Source of the DNA: Phocaeicola dorei
Lineage (GTDB): Bacteria; Bacteroidota; Bacteroidia; Bacteroidales; Bacteroidaceae
DNA length: 64,000 bases
Direction: 5' to 3'
Assembly: GCF_013009555.1 (NCBI RefSeq)
Contig: NZ_CP046176.1
Location: 5,363,501 to 5,427,500, forward strand
This document shows positions 9,050 to 17,472 of the stretch, piece by piece. Each line of letters starts with the position of its first letter. Position 1 is the first letter of the stretch. Both the position numbers and the translations under genes were made by a program. A model generated the notes under the pieces. That model had not been told where the DNA came from, searched no databases, and saw nothing but the letters and a program-made list of their open reading frames with translations.

Positions 9050-9631
9050 ATGAAAAAGGTTGAAGTAAAGGTAAGATACCTCTTCGAGGGTACTTACACC
9101 GTAGCGGCAGATGACCGCAATGAAGCACGCACAATGGTAACAAGAGATTGCGGACTGTTATTGGGTGGAAACATCCACACCACACTCGATGATGACGAGG
9201 TGGATTGGAAGTTCGATGTTCACCCCGATATGCAGATTCTATCCTACACAGAGTTGGAGAAGAAACAAAAGCCGAAGCGTCTGAAGATGGACTTCTCCGA
9301 CAGGATAGAGACACTACGTAAGGACATCATAGATGCCATAAGGCAGTTGCTCTACTCGCATGGGCTGACAGAGATTACCTTCCCCGAAGAGCAGGATGAT
9401 CCTGTATGGGTGATATGGTTTGACAATAATGCCGACCCGTTTGAGTGCAAGGTAACAGGTATTCAAGTGACGGACAACAGTATGACTGTTATAGCCCACG
9501 AGAAAGAGACAAACTTTGAGGCTACCTGCCATACTCCGTTTGAACTTGGAGCATCAAACATCGACTGGCTATATGAGATATATGATGCCGTATGGCAGCA
9601 GTTGGAAGAGGACACAGATAATAACGCTTAA
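9050..9631 (+). CDS. Hypothetical acidic protein (193 aa)
   Basis: A 193-aa soluble protein with two parts. Residues 1-75 include the strand-rich MKKVEVKVRYLFEGTYTV start. Residues 80-190 begin with a helix (SDRIETLRKDIIDAIRQLL) and continue with strands. Acidic residues are frequent and the C-terminus reads EEDTDNNA. It has no signal peptide and no recognised family. It lies 28 bp downstream of the 314-aa gene, so the two are probably one transcript. Confidence 0.62.
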   Translation: MKKVEVKVRYLFEGTYTVAADDRNEARTMVTRDCGLLLGGNIHTTLDDDEVDWKFDVHPDMQILSYTELEKKQKPKRLKMDFSDRIETLRKDIIDAIRQLLYSHGLTEITFPEEQDDPVWVIWFDNNADPFECKVTGIQVTDNSMTVIAHEKETNFEATCHTPFELGASNIDWLYEIYDAVWQQLEEDTDNNA

Positions 9632-9642
9632 AGATTACGACT

Positions 9643-10254
9643 ATGAGATTAGACCCTGTAAATGCAGTATCGAGCTTCCACTACTATATGTGGAATGCTT
9701 GGAGCGAGGAAGAGTGCAAGATTACCTTCGGAGGTGCTTATAAACACTTCTGGGAGAAATGGAACTCCCTTGCAAGTAAATCAATACTCGGAGCGGCAGA
9801 ACGATTCTATGCCGAACTCTCGGACAACAACAGCGAACTGCTTGTCAATCGTGCTGTGGCACTCTATGACGGCAAGGCTACAAGAGAGGAACCACACGAT
9901 GATGATGTATATGTTTGTGATGCTTGCGGTTCAAGAAAAATTGAGATTCAGGTTTGGGTAAATGCCAATACCAATGAGTATCTAAGTGATGTAGATGATG
10001 ACGATACGGACTGCAAATGGTGCGCAGACTGTGAACAGAGTCAGAATTTCTGCACCTTGAGCGATTACAAACAGAAGATGCAAGATTGGTGGAAAGACCT
10101 TGACTTTATCACATTGGAAAGTATAACAGGCTTGCACGAGGCTGACTACTCATCGGAAGACGGCTCACAATCCTTTGTAGATGCCTGCAATGATTGGTGG
10201 AATAGTCAAGACTACGATACCCAACGAGAACTCTATTTCAAATCACAATCTTAA
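9643..10254 (+). CDS. Hypothetical zinc-ribbon-containing protein (203 aa)
   Basis: The protein contains two CxxC pairs, CDACGS near residue 89 and CKWCADC near residue 124, likely to hold one zinc ion. An acidic insert (DVDDDDTDC) precedes the second pair. Both ends are helical and tryptophan-rich. The start lies 11 bp after the preceding gene. The family is unknown; zinc ribbons of this form often bind nucleic acid or protein. Confidence 0.65.
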   Translation: MRLDPVNAVSSFHYYMWNAWSEEECKITFGGAYKHFWEKWNSLASKSILGAAERFYAELSDNNSELLVNRAVALYDGKATREEPHDDDVYVCDACGSRKIEIQVWVNANTNEYLSDVDDDDTDCKWCADCEQSQNFCTLSDYKQKMQDWWKDLDFITLESITGLHEADYSSEDGSQSFVDACNDWWNSQDYDTQRELYFKSQS

Positions 10255-10265
10255 TACTTACTACT

Positions 10266-10475
10266 ATGGCTGAGAATGAAATCATTGAAAGAATATGTGG
10301 CTCGTGTAACTGCGATGAAGCGACCGCAAAGGAGTATCTGAATGATGAGATACGCCACCTCAGAGAACTGCAAGAGATAAACGACCTGCAAGAGAGCGAT
10401 ATTGAACTTTCTTGCAGCGGTCTCGGAATCGAGTCCGAGTGTATGGAGTATTTCACAATGGTATTAACCTACTAA
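10266..10475 (+). CDS. Hypothetical small acidic protein (69 aa)
   Basis: A helical 69-aa protein with the start MAENEIIERICGSCNCDEATAK and a high content of Glu and Asp. It follows the zinc-ribbon gene by 11 bp and precedes the J-domain gene by 11 bp, a regular spacing that supports a real gene in one operon. No function is assigned. Confidence 0.6.
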   Translation: MAENEIIERICGSCNCDEATAKEYLNDEIRHLRELQEINDLQESDIELSCSGLGIESECMEYFTMVLTY

Positions 10476-10486
10476 CATCTACTTCT

Positions 10487-11509
10487 ATGGCTTACTTTAA
10501 GAATATACATTCATTGGCAGAACTCAAGAAGGAGTATCGCCGATTGGCATTGGAGAATCACCCCGACAAAGGCGGCAGCACCGAAGTGATGCAACAGATC
10601 AATGTGGAGTTTGAACGACTCCACGAGATTTGGAAGGACGATACTACTGTATCGGCAAATGCATCAGGTTATGAAAACGACTATGCAGGAGCATCGGCAA
10701 AGGAGTATACCGACTTCGTATATAACGAATATCGTTGGAAAGATCGCAACTATCAAGGACAGCACACTCCTGAGATTGTGGAGCTGGTGCGTAACTGGAT
10801 AAAGGAGACCTATCCCAAGTATAGGTTCTCCGTATCAAGGCATCACTATAACTCTATCCATATCTACCTTGTCAAAGCAGACTTTGAGGCATTCAAGAAG
10901 GATAAAGGCGTGGTGTTCCACCACGATGTAAACCACTACCATATTGACAATAACGACACCCTAACCGACAGAGCCAAAGAGGTGATGAAGAATGTATGCG
11001 ACTTTGTAATGTCGTACAACTTCGATGACAGCGATCCTATGACCGACTACTTCTGCACTAACTTCTACCTTACATTAGGAGTCGGCACCTACAAGAAGCC
11101 ATATAAAGTAGAACTGCCGAAATTGGATTGCAAGGGCAAGAAGCCCGATGTGTTCAAGCACCCCGAAGGTGCTGCACACAAGGCAATACGTCAGGCATTG
11201 GGCGGTGCCTATTTCAGTTTCCACAACAGCCAGCGACTACAAGGCAAAATGGTACTTGGAGAAGACTCCTACGGACATAGTGGCGACAAATACTTCTGGC
11301 CACTATCATACTCAAGTGCCAAGACTGCACAAAAACGAATGGATAAATTGGAGAAAGCCGGTATCCGCTGCAAGCTCACAGGCTACAATGGTGGGTGCAT
11401 CGAGTTCCTCAGCTACAATCCCGAAACGGAAGCACTACTTGAGAAAGAGAGGCAGGAGGTTATCATCGCTCATCGTGCTTGGCAGGCAAAGCAGGTGCAG
11501 ACAGGATAG
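10487..11509 (+). CDS. J-domain protein with unknown C-terminal region
   Basis: A 340-aa protein with an N-terminal J domain: residues 1-50 contain LKKEYRRLALENHPDKGG with the essential HPD tripeptide. J domains stimulate the ATPase of Hsp70 chaperones. The G/F and zinc domains of DnaJ are absent; a 290-residue region of unknown fold follows instead, including a C-terminal LEKAGIRCKLTGYNGGCIEFL segment. The ATG at 10487 (MAYFKNI) begins directly at the J domain; an upstream extension overlaps the previous gene and is rejected. It ends the plus-strand accessory run and converges with the cargo, which encodes an Hsp70-like ATPase. Confidence 0.85.
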   Translation: MAYFKNIHSLAELKKEYRRLALENHPDKGGSTEVMQQINVEFERLHEIWKDDTTVSANASGYENDYAGASAKEYTDFVYNEYRWKDRNYQGQHTPEIVELVRNWIKETYPKYRFSVSRHHYNSIHIYLVKADFEAFKKDKGVVFHHDVNHYHIDNNDTLTDRAKEVMKNVCDFVMSYNFDDSDPMTDYFCTNFYLTLGVGTYKKPYKVELPKLDCKGKKPDVFKHPEGAAHKAIRQALGGAYFSFHNSQRLQGKMVLGEDSYGHSGDKYFWPLSYSSAKTAQKRMDKLEKAGIRCKLTGYNGGCIEFLSYNPETEALLEKERQEVIIAHRAWQAKQVQTG

Positions 11510-11516
11510 CATAAAA

Positions 11517-11551
11517 AATCATATAGAAGTCCTATCGACTTCTATATGATT
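11517..11551. terminator. Bidirectional terminator between convergent genes
   Basis: A perfect 15-bp stem (11517-11531 with 11537-11551) has a 5-nt loop. A run of A on the left gives a U-tract for minus-strand transcripts. The stop codon of the leftward 728-aa gene (11532-11534) lies in the loop. Confidence 0.8.
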
Positions 11552-13718
11552 CTGCGTGATAATCGCACAGATTATCACACTGTCCGATAACAAGCTTACC
11601 TTTTTTCGTATTAGGATACTTATCTGCAACAGTCCTATAATTGCATAGGGCATAGTTTATCTCGGCAGCCACTTCGTCATCAGTTACTATATCACAAGCT
11701 AATTTTATCAACTCTTTAGCTCTACCTCGAGCTGTTTGTGTATATTCATCTTTCTCCCAATTTCTTTTCTCGCATACCTGTCCCCAATAACTAGTACCAC
11801 GATAATATTGAGTTAATCCCCAACAGAAATCAAAAGAATTTCGAAGTCCAGTAGCGTATTCAATTAGTAACTGAGCCTTTCTATTTGGCTCTGAAGTCAA
11901 GTCTAGACTCTGTTCCAAAGAGTACATTTTACAAGCAAAATCATATCTAAATTCAGACTTTAATTTTATTGGTTTCCTCTCAATGCTGAACGGATCATAA
12001 TCCATATATACATTCAGATGCTTCTGATACGCCTTACTGACTGCTCCGAGATATTCTACGGCCTCTTTATAACGCATATTTCGCAGGCACTGTGTACCGA
12101 CTATATCATTGAGATAGTCAGAGCCTATATAGCCGCGAGTGTTCAAATATCGATCAAGTTCTGACACAGGCTTTCGCACATTTTGCACATATCTAATCGC
12201 GGTATTAAGACCTAAGCTATCAATCATCTCAAAGAAACTATTGCTATAGTCGTGGCTATTAAAGTTCTCCGAATACCTGTAACCAGACATAGTATATACC
12301 TCTGAGACCTTATATTCGTATCCATCTTTACTTTCAATCCAATCGTAAAGTTCTCTTTTGTTTACTATTCCGAACAATCTGTTATCGGCCATATTGGCAA
12401 GTTGCAATGCACGCGTTGACTTTCCTGCCTTAATCATTCTCGGACATACCTCAGTAAGCAAAATTCTGCGCATCATATCGTTCCAGTAATAGAAACTTTC
12501 GCAATTAAATAATTTATAACCACGAGCTGTCTCTTTGCGGACCTCATCGGTAATACCGTTGACAATTTTGGAATCCAACCATTTCAACTGAGAGAACAAC
12601 TTGTTCTCATAAGATGAGTTATAAGGTAGAGTCTTCGCATCTATATACATACGGAACACTTTGATTGATTCGTCAATAAAATCTGTTCTCTTGCTGTTTT
12701 CTGCCAGACCAATAAGATATGAGGCGTTGCTAACATCTCCTTTAAGGTCTGCCAAAAACGCTGCCGTGTAATACCACATTCCCGTATTGTCGCTTCTTCC
12801 GCTCTTAGCCATTTTTAGACACAGATCGTATAATTTTTTAACCTCAAATGAGCCTTCATAATCATCCTCCCAATAGTACTCTCCAAGAGGCTCAAGTTCT
12901 CTTACAAATGATTGCAATGTTCCTTCAATGTACCTGCTATTAGGAGCATACTCACAAACTAAGTCTAACGCATCAATGGTTGATAGATTCTCCCCTGCAC
13001 GACCTGCACAAAATAGCATTGAGCCGACATCTCCAAGTTCTGCAAAATATGTTATGGCTTTCTCCGAGCGTTTAACACGGAACTCAGCTCCCGCTATATA
13101 CGGATGAATGAGTTGACGCATCAAATTATCCTTGGGCCAATGTACTACTTCAGAATCCCACAAGTTAACACACTCTTCATATCTTCCCAAAGAGAATAAC
13201 GCCCTAATTGCTTGCAGCAAATATCTATCTCGCAACTTGGTTTCATTGATGGTTAGAGCCTTTTCAGCAATCTCCTCTATAGTCATTCTCGCACCAATCT
13301 TCATAGATGGATAATACCAGCGAGAGTTACGCTTCAAGCGTATATACTCATTGGTCTTGGCAAGAAGCATAAAATCAAGAATGGAGGTGTCTTTTTGAGT
13401 AATCCACTCAATGAATTTGTTTCCATTAGCCTCTTTGCTGTCATATATTCGCTCGAATTCATCCAGCGTCATTTTATAGACAACCTGATATATATCTTCC
13501 AATGGGATATCTGTAGAGGTCATAAGTTGCCACTCCTTACAATTTCTACCCGATCCGGGATAATATCCTTCTACTTCTATAGATGGTTCTGGTTGGCTAT
13601 TTTTAGCCCTATACATATAGTATCCTCCGGGGGTATACCAAGGTCCCCAGCAAGCATATACCTCATTTGCACCACAAAGTGCAAGTAGACTAATAAGCAA
13701 GTATTTGATCGATTTCAT
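11532..13718 (-). CDS. Exported helical-repeat protein (about 728 aa)
   Basis: MKSIKYLLISLLALCGANEV is a signal peptide ending near residue 23, followed by a Cys/Trp/Pro/Tyr-rich segment. The remaining 650 residues are predicted helical hairpins resembling TPR/SEL1-type repeats (for example LLQAIRALFSLGRYEECVNLW), suggesting a periplasmic scaffold. The start at 13718 fits the signal peptide; an in-frame ATG at 13736 adds six residues. Either overlaps the end of the upstream lipoprotein gene, so translation is coupled. I do not recognise the family. It is the last gene of the cargo. Confidence 0.75.
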   Translation of the reverse strand: MKSIKYLLISLLALCGANEVYACWGPWYTPGGYYMYRAKNSQPEPSIEVEGYYPGSGRNCKEWQLMTSTDIPLEDIYQVVYKMTLDEFERIYDSKEANGNKFIEWITQKDTSILDFMLLAKTNEYIRLKRNSRWYYPSMKIGARMTIEEIAEKALTINETKLRDRYLLQAIRALFSLGRYEECVNLWDSEVVHWPKDNLMRQLIHPYIAGAEFRVKRSEKAITYFAELGDVGSMLFCAGRAGENLSTIDALDLVCEYAPNSRYIEGTLQSFVRELEPLGEYYWEDDYEGSFEVKKLYDLCLKMAKSGRSDNTGMWYYTAAFLADLKGDVSNASYLIGLAENSKRTDFIDESIKVFRMYIDAKTLPYNSSYENKLFSQLKWLDSKIVNGITDEVRKETARGYKLFNCESFYYWNDMMRRILLTEVCPRMIKAGKSTRALQLANMADNRLFGIVNKRELYDWIESKDGYEYKVSEVYTMSGYRYSENFNSHDYSNSFFEMIDSLGLNTAIRYVQNVRKPVSELDRYLNTRGYIGSDYLNDIVGTQCLRNMRYKEAVEYLGAVSKAYQKHLNVYMDYDPFSIERKPIKLKSEFRYDFACKMYSLEQSLDLTSEPNRKAQLLIEYATGLRNSFDFCWGLTQYYRGTSYWGQVCEKRNWEKDEYTQTARGRAKELIKLACDIVTDDEVAAEINYALCNYRTVADKYPNTKKGKLVIGQCDNLCDYHAESYRSR

Positions 13719-14661
13719 TGTGAGCGTAATTTTCAAGTTGTTTTTTATCTAAATGGTATAAAATGTTCCCGCTTGCTGGTTTACCGAAATTCTTCTCGAC
13801 TAAGTTCTTAACTTCAAGTATTTCAGCAAAAGTTGGTCTTTCATATCTGATATACTCATTATCTGCTACCGAACTATCTTCTGAAGAGACAATCGATACA
13901 AATTTATCATTATTAAATTTCACACCCCAACCATAAACAGGATATGCATAGTCGAGAGGAATCTGATATGAGGTTTTGCGCAAATATGGCTTAACATCTG
14001 CGATATGAAGGATAGAGTTATATGTGTTAGGATCCTTCAAAGCACCAGTATTATATAGCATTAGAACACCTCTATCAACAGGCGGAGGTGTCTCTTGCAT
14101 CTGATGCAATCTTATGGTTACACTCACTTTTATATTTTTGGCCACCAACTCTGATTTTACAAGTTCACATAATCTGTGATAGCTATTTCGGGTTGAGGCG
14201 GTCCAATCGCAGTCAAGCTGAATCTCACGGATGTCACCACAGTTATTGTATGAAGCCATAGCTAGTAATCTCTCAACAATCAGAGGAGCGAATTCATCTT
14301 CCTTTCCATTCATCGCTCTTAATGCTTCGATGGTGATATAGGTAACCGGAACTATATCCACTCCAGCAGGCATTTCCGAAACAAATTTAGTTGTTGCTAT
14401 TGGCACAATCTCTGTCGTTCCATTTAAGAAATCCTGTTCTGTTGCCACATCAAACATACGAACATAAAGACGCTTAATATTGTGCGTTTCTAAAAAGGCC
14501 ACATCCGTAGAGTCGATGTCAAAGGTAGTCTTCCAGTAGTACATCGAATTTTGTTTGACAAGTTCATCAGTTTCAGTAATGGGTGTACCATTTCGCTGGC
14601 CACAGTTGGTCATTGCCATTAAGGCTACTAGTAGAAAGAGTAATCTGGATACGTATTTCAT
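13690..14661 (-). CDS. Lipoprotein with DUF3142/glycosidase-like barrel
   Basis: A 323-aa protein with a lipoprotein signal (MKYVSRLLFLLVALMAMTNC). The mature part looks like a TIM-barrel fold: strands such as IKRLYVRMFDV and REIQLDCDWT, the latter followed by a helix and KVSVTIRLHQM. That arrangement resembles the DUF3142 family, which is related to glycoside hydrolases. Activity is unproven; I see only D151 and D153-type acidic residues at the expected strand end. It is co-transcribed with the helical-repeat protein and preceded by a LytTR-type operator. Confidence 0.72.
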   Translation of the reverse strand: MKYVSRLLFLLVALMAMTNCGQRNGTPITETDELVKQNSMYYWKTTFDIDSTDVAFLETHNIKRLYVRMFDVATEQDFLNGTTEIVPIATTKFVSEMPAGVDIVPVTYITIEALRAMNGKEDEFAPLIVERLLAMASYNNCGDIREIQLDCDWTASTRNSYHRLCELVKSELVAKNIKVSVTIRLHQMQETPPPVDRGVLMLYNTGALKDPNTYNSILHIADVKPYLRKTSYQIPLDYAYPVYGWGVKFNNDKFVSIVSSEDSSVADNEYIRYERPTFAEILEVKNLVEKNFGKPASGNILYHLDKKQLENYAHNEIDQILAY

Positions 14662-14686
14662 ATTGCTTTAGCTATTTTTACACATA

Positions 14687-14764
14687 CAAATTTCTAAAAA
14701 AGAAATCGTACAACCGAGAGATTATTTCTCAACTGTACGAAATCATTTTTCGGGTGTATGAAAT
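14687..14764 (-). promoter_or_regulatory. LytTR-type operator and promoter of the exported pair
   Basis: On the minus strand, two direct repeats ATTTCATAC and ATTTCGTAC (14756-14764 and 14735-14743) have a 21-bp period, as expected for LytTR-domain dimers. A GAAATTTG near -7 box lies at 14687-14694, 48 bp from the repeats, and there is no good -33 element, which fits activator dependence. An inverted third half-site (AAATCGTACA) lies at about 14703. Confidence 0.6.
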
Positions 14765-14793
14765 AGTATCTATTCTGTTATTTCATCGTTCAT

Positions 14794-15693
14794 TTACCTC
14801 TTTCTCCACACAATGTAACTTGTATTCTTAGGCATTCTTCTTCGACCTGTATAGTAGTTATCCTCACCGAATTCGTGGGTAGCGCCAGCTTCATCAACAG
14901 CCCAACCATAGGCAGATGAGCCGACGAGATATACTGCCTGGTCTACGCCTAAATCAGCCAAGGCTTGTGCAAAGTCGTGGAAAGATTCAATACTACCAGT
15001 CTCTACCATAAAGATTTCTCCTTGGCGGTCACAAATTGCTCGACGAATAGATTTTCCCTTTGGCTCGTTGTCAATCACCTGACCATCTTTAACAAGAGGA
15101 TACTGACGGAAGAAATAGCCGTTGTGCATAGTAGCCTCCTCGAAGAGAGATGTGTTATCAGCAACACCGATAGTCACTTTGCCATTAATTGAAGCGCAAT
15201 ATCCCTTCTTTGATAGTCCCCATGCCTTGGGCTCTCCATTAAGTACGAAAGCACCAACGATTCCGCCGTTGTCCGCTCTTACATCTGCAGCTTGTGCAGC
15301 GTATATAATACTTTTATCCTCTTTGTCCATTCTGCCAATATGCAGCGACATTTCGGCGTTGTGAGGAATGAATATACGAATAGGGATATCATTGATAAGC
15401 GTGTCTCTAATTTCGGTATATCCCGGTGCAAGCGAATCGGTCTTTTCCCCAATCCATTTATGCAGTATTGGTTCAGGTTCTCGCACAGGCTCGAACAGTG
15501 CGGGTTCAGGAGCCTTCAATTCTTGGATAACCTCTTCCTTTTGGCGTGTTACATAGAGTATAATTACACCGATTAATGCTACACCTAAAACTGAAAGGAT
15601 GATAATCCATACACTACGGGGCAAAGGATTCTTTGTTCCTCCTTCGCCGAGAATGCGAATTTGGTCATCACGGATTTCCTTAAGCTCTTTCAT
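14794..15693 (-). CDS. Membrane-anchored NAGPA/DUF2233-like phosphodiester glycosidase
   Basis: A 299-aa protein with a short cytoplasmic N-terminus and one TM helix (SVWIIILSVLGVALIGVIILYV, residues 28-49), then a Pro/Glu-rich linker. Its extracytoplasmic domain has the order of the phosphodiester alpha-GlcNAcase (NAGPA, DUF2233) fold: a GIVGAFVLNGEPKAWG segment, a KGYCASINGKVTIGV segment, a RRAICDRQGEIFMVETG segment and a terminal DQAVYLVGSSAYGW segment. Known relatives cleave GlcNAc or other phosphodiester-linked sugars from glycans. Its start lies 2 bp after the LytTR gene, so the pair is co-expressed. Confidence 0.75.
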   Translation of the reverse strand: MKELKEIRDDQIRILGEGGTKNPLPRSVWIIILSVLGVALIGVIILYVTRQKEEVIQELKAPEPALFEPVREPEPILHKWIGEKTDSLAPGYTEIRDTLINDIPIRIFIPHNAEMSLHIGRMDKEDKSIIYAAQAADVRADNGGIVGAFVLNGEPKAWGLSKKGYCASINGKVTIGVADNTSLFEEATMHNGYFFRQYPLVKDGQVIDNEPKGKSIRRAICDRQGEIFMVETGSIESFHDFAQALADLGVDQAVYLVGSSAYGWAVDEAGATHEFGEDNYYTGRRRMPKNTSYIVWRKR

Positions 15694-15695
15694 AA

Positions 15696-16058
15696 TTATT
15701 TAACCTCCTTTTCTAATAGCTCCTTCAACTGCTTCAGCGCCTCCTTGGATGCAGTAACGCTGTGATTAAATGAAGACACATCCGAAAGAGTCAACTTCTG
15801 TTTAGGAATGTTGATGTAGTAGATGTAGGAGCGATTAATGATTAGACTTTTTCCAATACGAATGAAGATATTGCCCTCGCTACCGAGCTGCGATGAGATC
15901 ATTTTCTCAATCTGGCCCAACTGGTATGACAACATACGAACCTCATTGTCGGTTTGTACAAGCGTAGAGTAGTTACCGTCTGATGCAATATAGACGATTT
16001 TCTCCGGCGCTATATGAACTAAATCAATAGAGGTTGATATGACCAATTGCTTCTTCAT
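15696..16058 (-). CDS. Stand-alone LytTR DNA-binding regulator
   Basis: A 120-aa protein consisting almost entirely of a LytTR domain: DLVHIAPEKIVYIASDGNYSTLV, then LGQIEKMI, then the IFIRIGKSLIINRSYIYYI motif that matches the family's F.RIHRSyivN signature. No receiver domain is present, so the signal may come from a membrane partner; the next gene encodes a membrane protein. LytTR proteins bind two 9-bp direct repeats 21 bp apart, and such repeats occur upstream of this gene and of 14661. Confidence 0.88.
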   Translation of the reverse strand: MKKQLVISTSIDLVHIAPEKIVYIASDGNYSTLVQTDNEVRMLSYQLGQIEKMISSQLGSEGNIFIRIGKSLIINRSYIYYINIPKQKLTLSDVSSFNHSVTASKEALKQLKELLEKEVK

Positions 16059-16075
16059 TCGATTGTTTTTCTAAG

Positions 16076-16153
16076 CAAAAGTATATGGGTTTCTCCTCAT
16101 AGCAAAGCGATATTTCTCATAATGTATGAAATAGCATTCTAAGTGTACCAAAT
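16076..16153 (-). promoter_or_regulatory. LytTR promoter with autoregulatory direct repeats
   Basis: On the minus strand, TTTG (16103-16106), 19 bp, then TACTTTTG (16076-16083) form an exact Bacteroides promoter. Direct repeats ATTTGGTAC and ATTTCATAC lie at 16145-16153 and 16124-16132, period 21 bp, just upstream of -33. The distance from repeat to -7 box (48 bp) equals that at the 14687 promoter. Confidence 0.7.
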
Positions 16154-16157
16154 ACTA

Positions 16158-16631
16158 CTATCTAAAATCCCATGATGCAATTCGTCGTGGATCTACCCAA
16201 AGCCCCACTTTATTATTCCTTGCTTTTATTTCTGCATTATGATATTTCTCGGACTGGTCATATTTTGTATAGTGCCATGCCATTCCTGCATTCAACATTT
16301 CAAGAGCGACATCCTTATTCTCTAGAGTATAAACATAAGCGATATATCTACCCCAACCATCTTGTTTTTGGACATCAACAATAATATTATCCCCAAAAAT
16401 AAGGGCTGACAAATAATCCTTGGCTTTTGTCCCAAAAGCCTGTTTCTTTTCTGGAGCATCAATGCCCCAAATCCTAAATTTTATTTGCAAGTTATCTCTG
16501 TTTAGGCCAACAAAAGTGTCACCATCAGAAATTTTTATTACTTTAACTTGAAACTTTTGAGCTAAGCACTCTGTTGTTGACAACAGACAACCTAATAAAA
16601 GAATCCAAATAAGAAATCTTTTCATATTCAT
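16158..16631 (-). CDS. Secreted staphylococcal-nuclease-like protein
   Basis: A 157-aa protein with a signal peptide (cleavage after about residue 25, ECLAQ). Its SNase/thermonuclease domain has the usual landmarks: KISDGDTFVG near the N-terminus, FRIWGIDAPE with Arg and Asp, and GRYIAYVY carrying the second catalytic Arg. The predicted enzyme is a Ca-dependent, nonspecific DNA/RNA nuclease in the periplasm or outside the cell. It follows the protease gene by 61 bp, with a hairpin between them. An extracytoplasmic nuclease beside a motor-like operon is unusual and could attack incoming DNA. Confidence 0.85.
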   Translation of the reverse strand: MNMKRFLIWILLLGCLLSTTECLAQKFQVKVIKISDGDTFVGLNRDNLQIKFRIWGIDAPEKKQAFGTKAKDYLSALIFGDNIIVDVQKQDGWGRYIAYVYTLENKDVALEMLNAGMAWHYTKYDQSEKYHNAEIKARNNKVGLWVDPRRIASWDFR

Positions 16632-16643
16632 TCTATTTTACAT

Positions 16644-16673
16644 ATAAACCCCATACTGAAGTATGAGGTTTAT
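16644..16673 (-). other. Hairpin between protease and nuclease genes
   Basis: ATAAACCCCATAC pairs with GTATGAGGTTTAT (one mismatch, 4-nt loop). No U-tract follows in the direction of transcription, and the nuclease start lies 13 bp beyond, so attenuation, mRNA stabilisation or processing is more likely than plain termination. Confidence 0.5.
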
Positions 16674-16692
16674 AATTAATACTTCATATAGT

Positions 16693-17469
16693 CTATGGGA
16701 TGTATGATTTTATAAGTTGTATATTCCAGGCATAGTTGAGATTGGCACCAGAATCGTCTATTCCTCCAGATGTTATACCGACAGCCTCTCCTTTTGAATT
16801 TAGCAAAACACCTCCACTGCTTCCGTGATCAATTGGAGCACTAATCTGTAGAATCTTTCCGTTCTCCCTTATCTGTGATATTTCGCCAGATGAAAAAGTG
16901 TTATCCAATCCTCTTGGACTTCCGATAGTATATATTTTTTCTCCTACTTTTGGTGTATTATTTGCGATCTTAATGTAGTTTACTTTTCTGCTAACTCCAA
17001 CCTTGAATATTATAAAGTCGTTGTCTTGACTCTTATGGTAAACTTCCGTTACCTTATATGAGCTTCCATCGGAAAGTATTATGTCTTCATAGCCAACAGC
17101 GGTACCTTGAAAAACATGGTAATTACTTACTGCAATACCGTTACTAGATATGAAGAAGCCAGAACCTTGGAACCCTTGATACCCAGTAGATGTATGAATC
17201 TTAAATACCGCAGATGATAGTTTTTCAAAGATCTCACTTGGAGACAAAACTCTACCATTTGTAGTATTACCGACATCTGAAGTTTTATTTGTCTGAGAAG
17301 TTCCTTTTTGTTGATGTGGTAGTGGTGGGCGACCATTATTAGAGAATGAACCTGGTCGAGAAGATGGACTAGAAACAGGATAGTTATTATTACCCTTAGG
17401 AGCTGCTGGTTTTTGAGCGCAACCTACAGATAACAGTAGTATGAGCAGTATATATAGTATTTGTTTCAT
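16693..17469 (-). CDS. Trypsin-like (S1C/DegP-type) protease lipoprotein
   Basis: A 258-aa protein with a lipoprotein signal (LLLSVGC), then a Ser/Pro/Asn-rich linker of about 60 residues and a chymotrypsin-fold protease domain without PDZ. The catalytic triad is visible: His in AVSNYHVFQG, Asp in SQDNDFIIFKV and Ser in DHGSSGGVLLNS. It is therefore predicted to be an active periplasmic, membrane-tethered protease. The gene lies 3 bp after the second MotB-like gene, firmly within the main operon. It may process or be activated by the motor complex; that is inference. Confidence 0.88.
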   Translation of the reverse strand: MKQILYILLILLLSVGCAQKPAAPKGNNNYPVSSPSSRPGSFSNNGRPPLPHQQKGTSQTNKTSDVGNTTNGRVLSPSEIFEKLSSAVFKIHTSTGYQGFQGSGFFISSNGIAVSNYHVFQGTAVGYEDIILSDGSSYKVTEVYHKSQDNDFIIFKVGVSRKVNYIKIANNTPKVGEKIYTIGSPRGLDNTFSSGEISQIRENGKILQISAPIDHGSSGGVLLNSKGEAVGITSGGIDDSGANLNYAWNIQLIKSYIP

Positions 17470-17472
17470 ATA

